Assembly (NCBI RefSeq): GCF_016735595.1
Contig: NZ_JAERRB010000011.1
Coordinates: 186,001-250,000, forward strand
Source of the DNA: Chryseolinea lacunae
Lineage (GTDB): Bacteria > Bacteroidota > Bacteroidia > Cytophagales > Cyclobacteriaceae
Length of the DNA stretch: 64,000 nt
Direction of reading: 5' to 3'
Made by a program: the position numbers and the translations under genes. Below, in pieces: positions 62,618 through 64,000 of this stretch (position 1 is the first letter of the stretch; every line of letters starts with the position of its first letter). The notes beneath the pieces were generated by a model. That model saw only the letters and a list, made by a program, of their open reading frames with translations. It had not been told where the DNA came from and searched no databases.

Positions 62618-62902
62618 TCAACTCGATTTCAACTTCCCTTTAACGTTTTTTATCGTGTTGTCAACTAGCCAGCTATTCGGTTCTAGGGGGATACCAGTCG
62701 TTGTCGGCAGCGCTAACGACACCGCTATTATTATGATCTCGAGCAGGTCCTGATTCAATACGGTTAACCCATCATTGGCGACACGTTTTATGTGACCGTT
62801 GGTTTTACCAATTTTTAGATCCTGCTTCCTTAGACCAATCCATTCCTTTATGGTGATTGCCTTTTCATTGGAGATGATTGGTCCTTCATATTGCCTAATC
62901 AT
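62618..62902 (-). CDS. Hypothetical protein, uncertain
   Basis: A 94-codon frame starts MIRQYEGPIISNEKAITIKE and includes a hydrophobic stretch (LLEIIIIAVSLALPTTTG). The composition looks partly coding, but no family is recognised and there is no operon context. It lies in a decayed-looking region at the right side of the window. Confidence 0.3.
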   Translation of the reverse strand: MIRQYEGPIISNEKAITIKEWIGLRKQDLKIGKTNGHIKRVANDGLTVLNQDLLEIIIIAVSLALPTTTGIPLEPNSWLVDNTIKNVKGKLKSS

Positions 62903-63137
62903 TAGGTCTAAGAATCGCGGTGAATTGCCGCAGATCGTGCTGGTAATGGTTTTCGAACTGATAGTCCAGACAGGGCGTAAAAGCCCACAAAAACCAATAG
63001 CCAGACCGGGACGATTTAGGTTGAAAAAGTGAGAAACCTGAGGGATTTTAAGGTTTCTTGTGCCTTTAGTGGGAGGTTCTAAATTTGGTATTAGAAAGTC
63101 GTGGCTGTGCTAGATTGTTTTCTCAAAGCCCATCCTG
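62903..63137. other. Intergenic region with a hairpin
   Basis: A stem AGAAACCT/AGGTTTCT lies near 63031-63058. No gene is supported here. Confidence 0.35.
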
Positions 63138-63230
63138 AAGTACAACCGAATTAAGGCCGTGTTAGCGAAAAATGATAGATCGGCAAAGAGGTTGGCAGAT
63201 CAATTTGAAAGAATATCGTGGTCATTTTAG
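63138..63230 (+). pseudogene. Fragment of an XRE-type HTH regulator
   Basis: The frame reads KYNRIKAVLAKNDRSAKRLA then DQFERIS before a stop. NRIK-VLAxxxRSxxxLAxQ is the usual start of small Bacteroidota XRE regulators, which continue for another 35-40 residues. Here there is no start codon of its own and the second half of the HTH is missing, so it is a remnant. Confidence 0.4.
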
Positions 63231-63421
63231 ACCGGAATTTGGAAACTCAAATCATCTACAATCCGCGCTCCGTTATCGAGCATTTTCTTGAGCACATAGT
63301 CAGCGATTTTGTCGTCTTCAATAATTGTCATTGTGTTGTGAATACGATTCATTATGTTATAAAGATAGTGTGATGCTTTTGTTCGTACCAAAACGAACTG
63401 AGGAAGGTCTTCCTTCCACAT
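63227..63421 (-). CDS. Hypothetical protein, possibly truncated
   Basis: A 64-codon frame starts MWKEDLPQFVLVRTKASHYL and ends DNGARIVDDLSFQIPV. The same frame stays open upstream with coding-like residues (KKLTRQFIDTDKIDAEFSH) but has no ATG there, so the 5' end may be lost. No family recognised. Confidence 0.35.
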   Translation of the reverse strand: MWKEDLPQFVLVRTKASHYLYNIMNRIHNTMTIIEDDKIADYVLKKMLDNGARIVDDLSFQIPV

Positions 63422-63484
63422 GTGCGAAAATTCGGCGTCGATCTTGTCGGTATCGATAAATTGACGTGTTAATTTCTTATTGCC

Positions 63485-64000
63485 CTACCTCTTCCCCAAC
63501 CAAAGCAACGCATCCAAAATAAAAGTCTCCTGCACTTTATTGTTGAACGTCAGCGACAGATCCTTGTTCGTGTGGTGTTCATAGTCGATGTCGTTGTGGC
63601 CCATGTTCACATAGACCATTTTGTATTTTTTGTTTGTCCATGCCACGGGGTAGTAGCCGCTGTGCCAGATCTCGTGGGCTTTGGGGCCGGTGCCGAGGGG
63701 GAAGCTGGTGGAGTCGATGGAGAGAAGGATGTTGATGTCGGGGTTGGTGCGCAGGTCGTTTTCCCAGCGATACCATTCGTTGGGCGACGACTTGAAGGTG
63801 GCGGGCAGGTGTTTGGTGGCGGGGTGCTTGCGGTCTTCTACACGCAATATGGCCGATGTGGGGCGCCAGGTGTTGCTGGCATATTGGCCCGAGGCAAGGA
63901 AGGTGTTGTGATACCAATCCCAGTTTTGAGGATAGTCTGATGGGGTGAGGGCAAAGCCGGCAAAGTGGAAGCCCATCCACGCGCCGCCGTGTTCCATGTA
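63485..64000 (-). CDS. ThuA-like domain protein, 5' end outside window
   Basis: The C-terminal part of a ThuA-like (trehalose-utilisation type, glutamine-amidotransferase-like fold) protein: GGAWMGFHFAGFALTPSDYP, AILRVEDRKHPATKHLPATF, then EWYRWENDLRTNPDINILLS and KMVYVNMGHNDIDYEH. The frame is open to the right edge. Many ThuA-like proteins of Bacteroidota sit in carbohydrate loci; this one is 3 kb from the GH16 locus on the other strand. The start is outside, though an ATG at 63997 exists. Confidence 0.85.
   Translation of the reverse strand, partial: YMEHGGAWMGFHFAGFALTPSDYPQNWDWYHNTFLASGQYASNTWRPTSAILRVEDRKHPATKHLPATFKSSPNEWYRWENDLRTNPDINILLSIDSTSFPLGTGPKAHEIWHSGYYPVAWTNKKYKMVYVNMGHNDIDYEHHTNKDLSLTFNNKVQETFILDALLWLGKR

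Noticed and set aside
1-64000. CRISPR arrays, rRNA genes and IS transposases
   Set aside because: I looked for regularly spaced repeats, rRNA-like sequence and transposase motifs and saw none in the window.

Overview
The window comes from a member of the Bacteroidota, most likely a Cytophagales-type soil or sediment bacterium. The evidence is a SusC/SusD pair, a type IX secretion C-terminal sorting domain, promoter motifs of the TAnnTTTG type, weak Shine-Dalgarno sites and several gene families typical of that phylum. No rRNA is present; there is one tRNA gene (Pro, UGG). The order-level placement is an inference.

Layout. 1-7.5 kb is a chemosensory operon: CheY-like receiver, cheA, cheW, a methyl-accepting protein, cheR, cheD and cheB, most with overlapping or nearly touching ends. 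7.6-10.5 kb is a tightly packed signalling unit: a LytTR response regulator, two small FMN-type split-barrel proteins and a GAF histidine kinase. 10.9-15.5 kb holds a TonB-dependent-receptor-like outer membrane protein and a membrane histidine kinase with an extra C-terminal domain. 16.3-22.2 kb is a stress-type region: ECF42-like sigma factor with a YCII (DGPF) protein and a DHFR-like reductase, a glyoxalase-GNAT fusion, a cupin, a frameshifted CsbD-like gene and an AraC regulator. Two small proteins at 20.3 and 22.7 kb are homologous to each other. 23.4-27.5 kb has a fatty acid hydroxylase, an arsR-arsM pair with perfect palindromic operators, and an ArsR/SRPBCC/hydrolase operon with its own paired operators.

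28.8-33.2 kb is a genomic island next to tRNA-Pro. It has a frameshifted tyrosine recombinase at the tRNA, AT-rich unknown genes, and a row of tiny single-membrane-span proteins with basic tails. It begins at a junction where a DUF4143-type ATPase is cut inside its Walker A motif. The membrane-protein row resembles what membrane-containing phages encode, but I cannot prove that. 33.3-36.3 kb carries stress and envelope genes (low-affinity iron permease-like, DUF892, HPP).

36.6-49.3 kb is a mixed housekeeping and accessory stretch: a MacB/FtsX permease, an intergenic palindromic repeat, a decayed gene, a glycine-rich secreted T9SS protein, a LytS/LytT-type two-component pair and a glycosyltransferase. 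49.3-60.7 kb is a polysaccharide utilisation locus: a propeller/Y_Y_Y/LuxR regulator diverging from susC-susD, a PKD lipoprotein and two GH16 enzymes, probably for a beta-1,3-glucan such as laminarin. The right end holds a decayed NHL-repeat gene, fragments, and a ThuA-like protein that runs off the window.

Several genes (csbD-like, integrase, a carbohydrate-binding protein, NHL protein, one unnamed gene) are broken by small indels, while long genes such as cheA, susC and the permease are intact. Some breaks lie at short G runs, so both real decay and residual assembly errors are possible.
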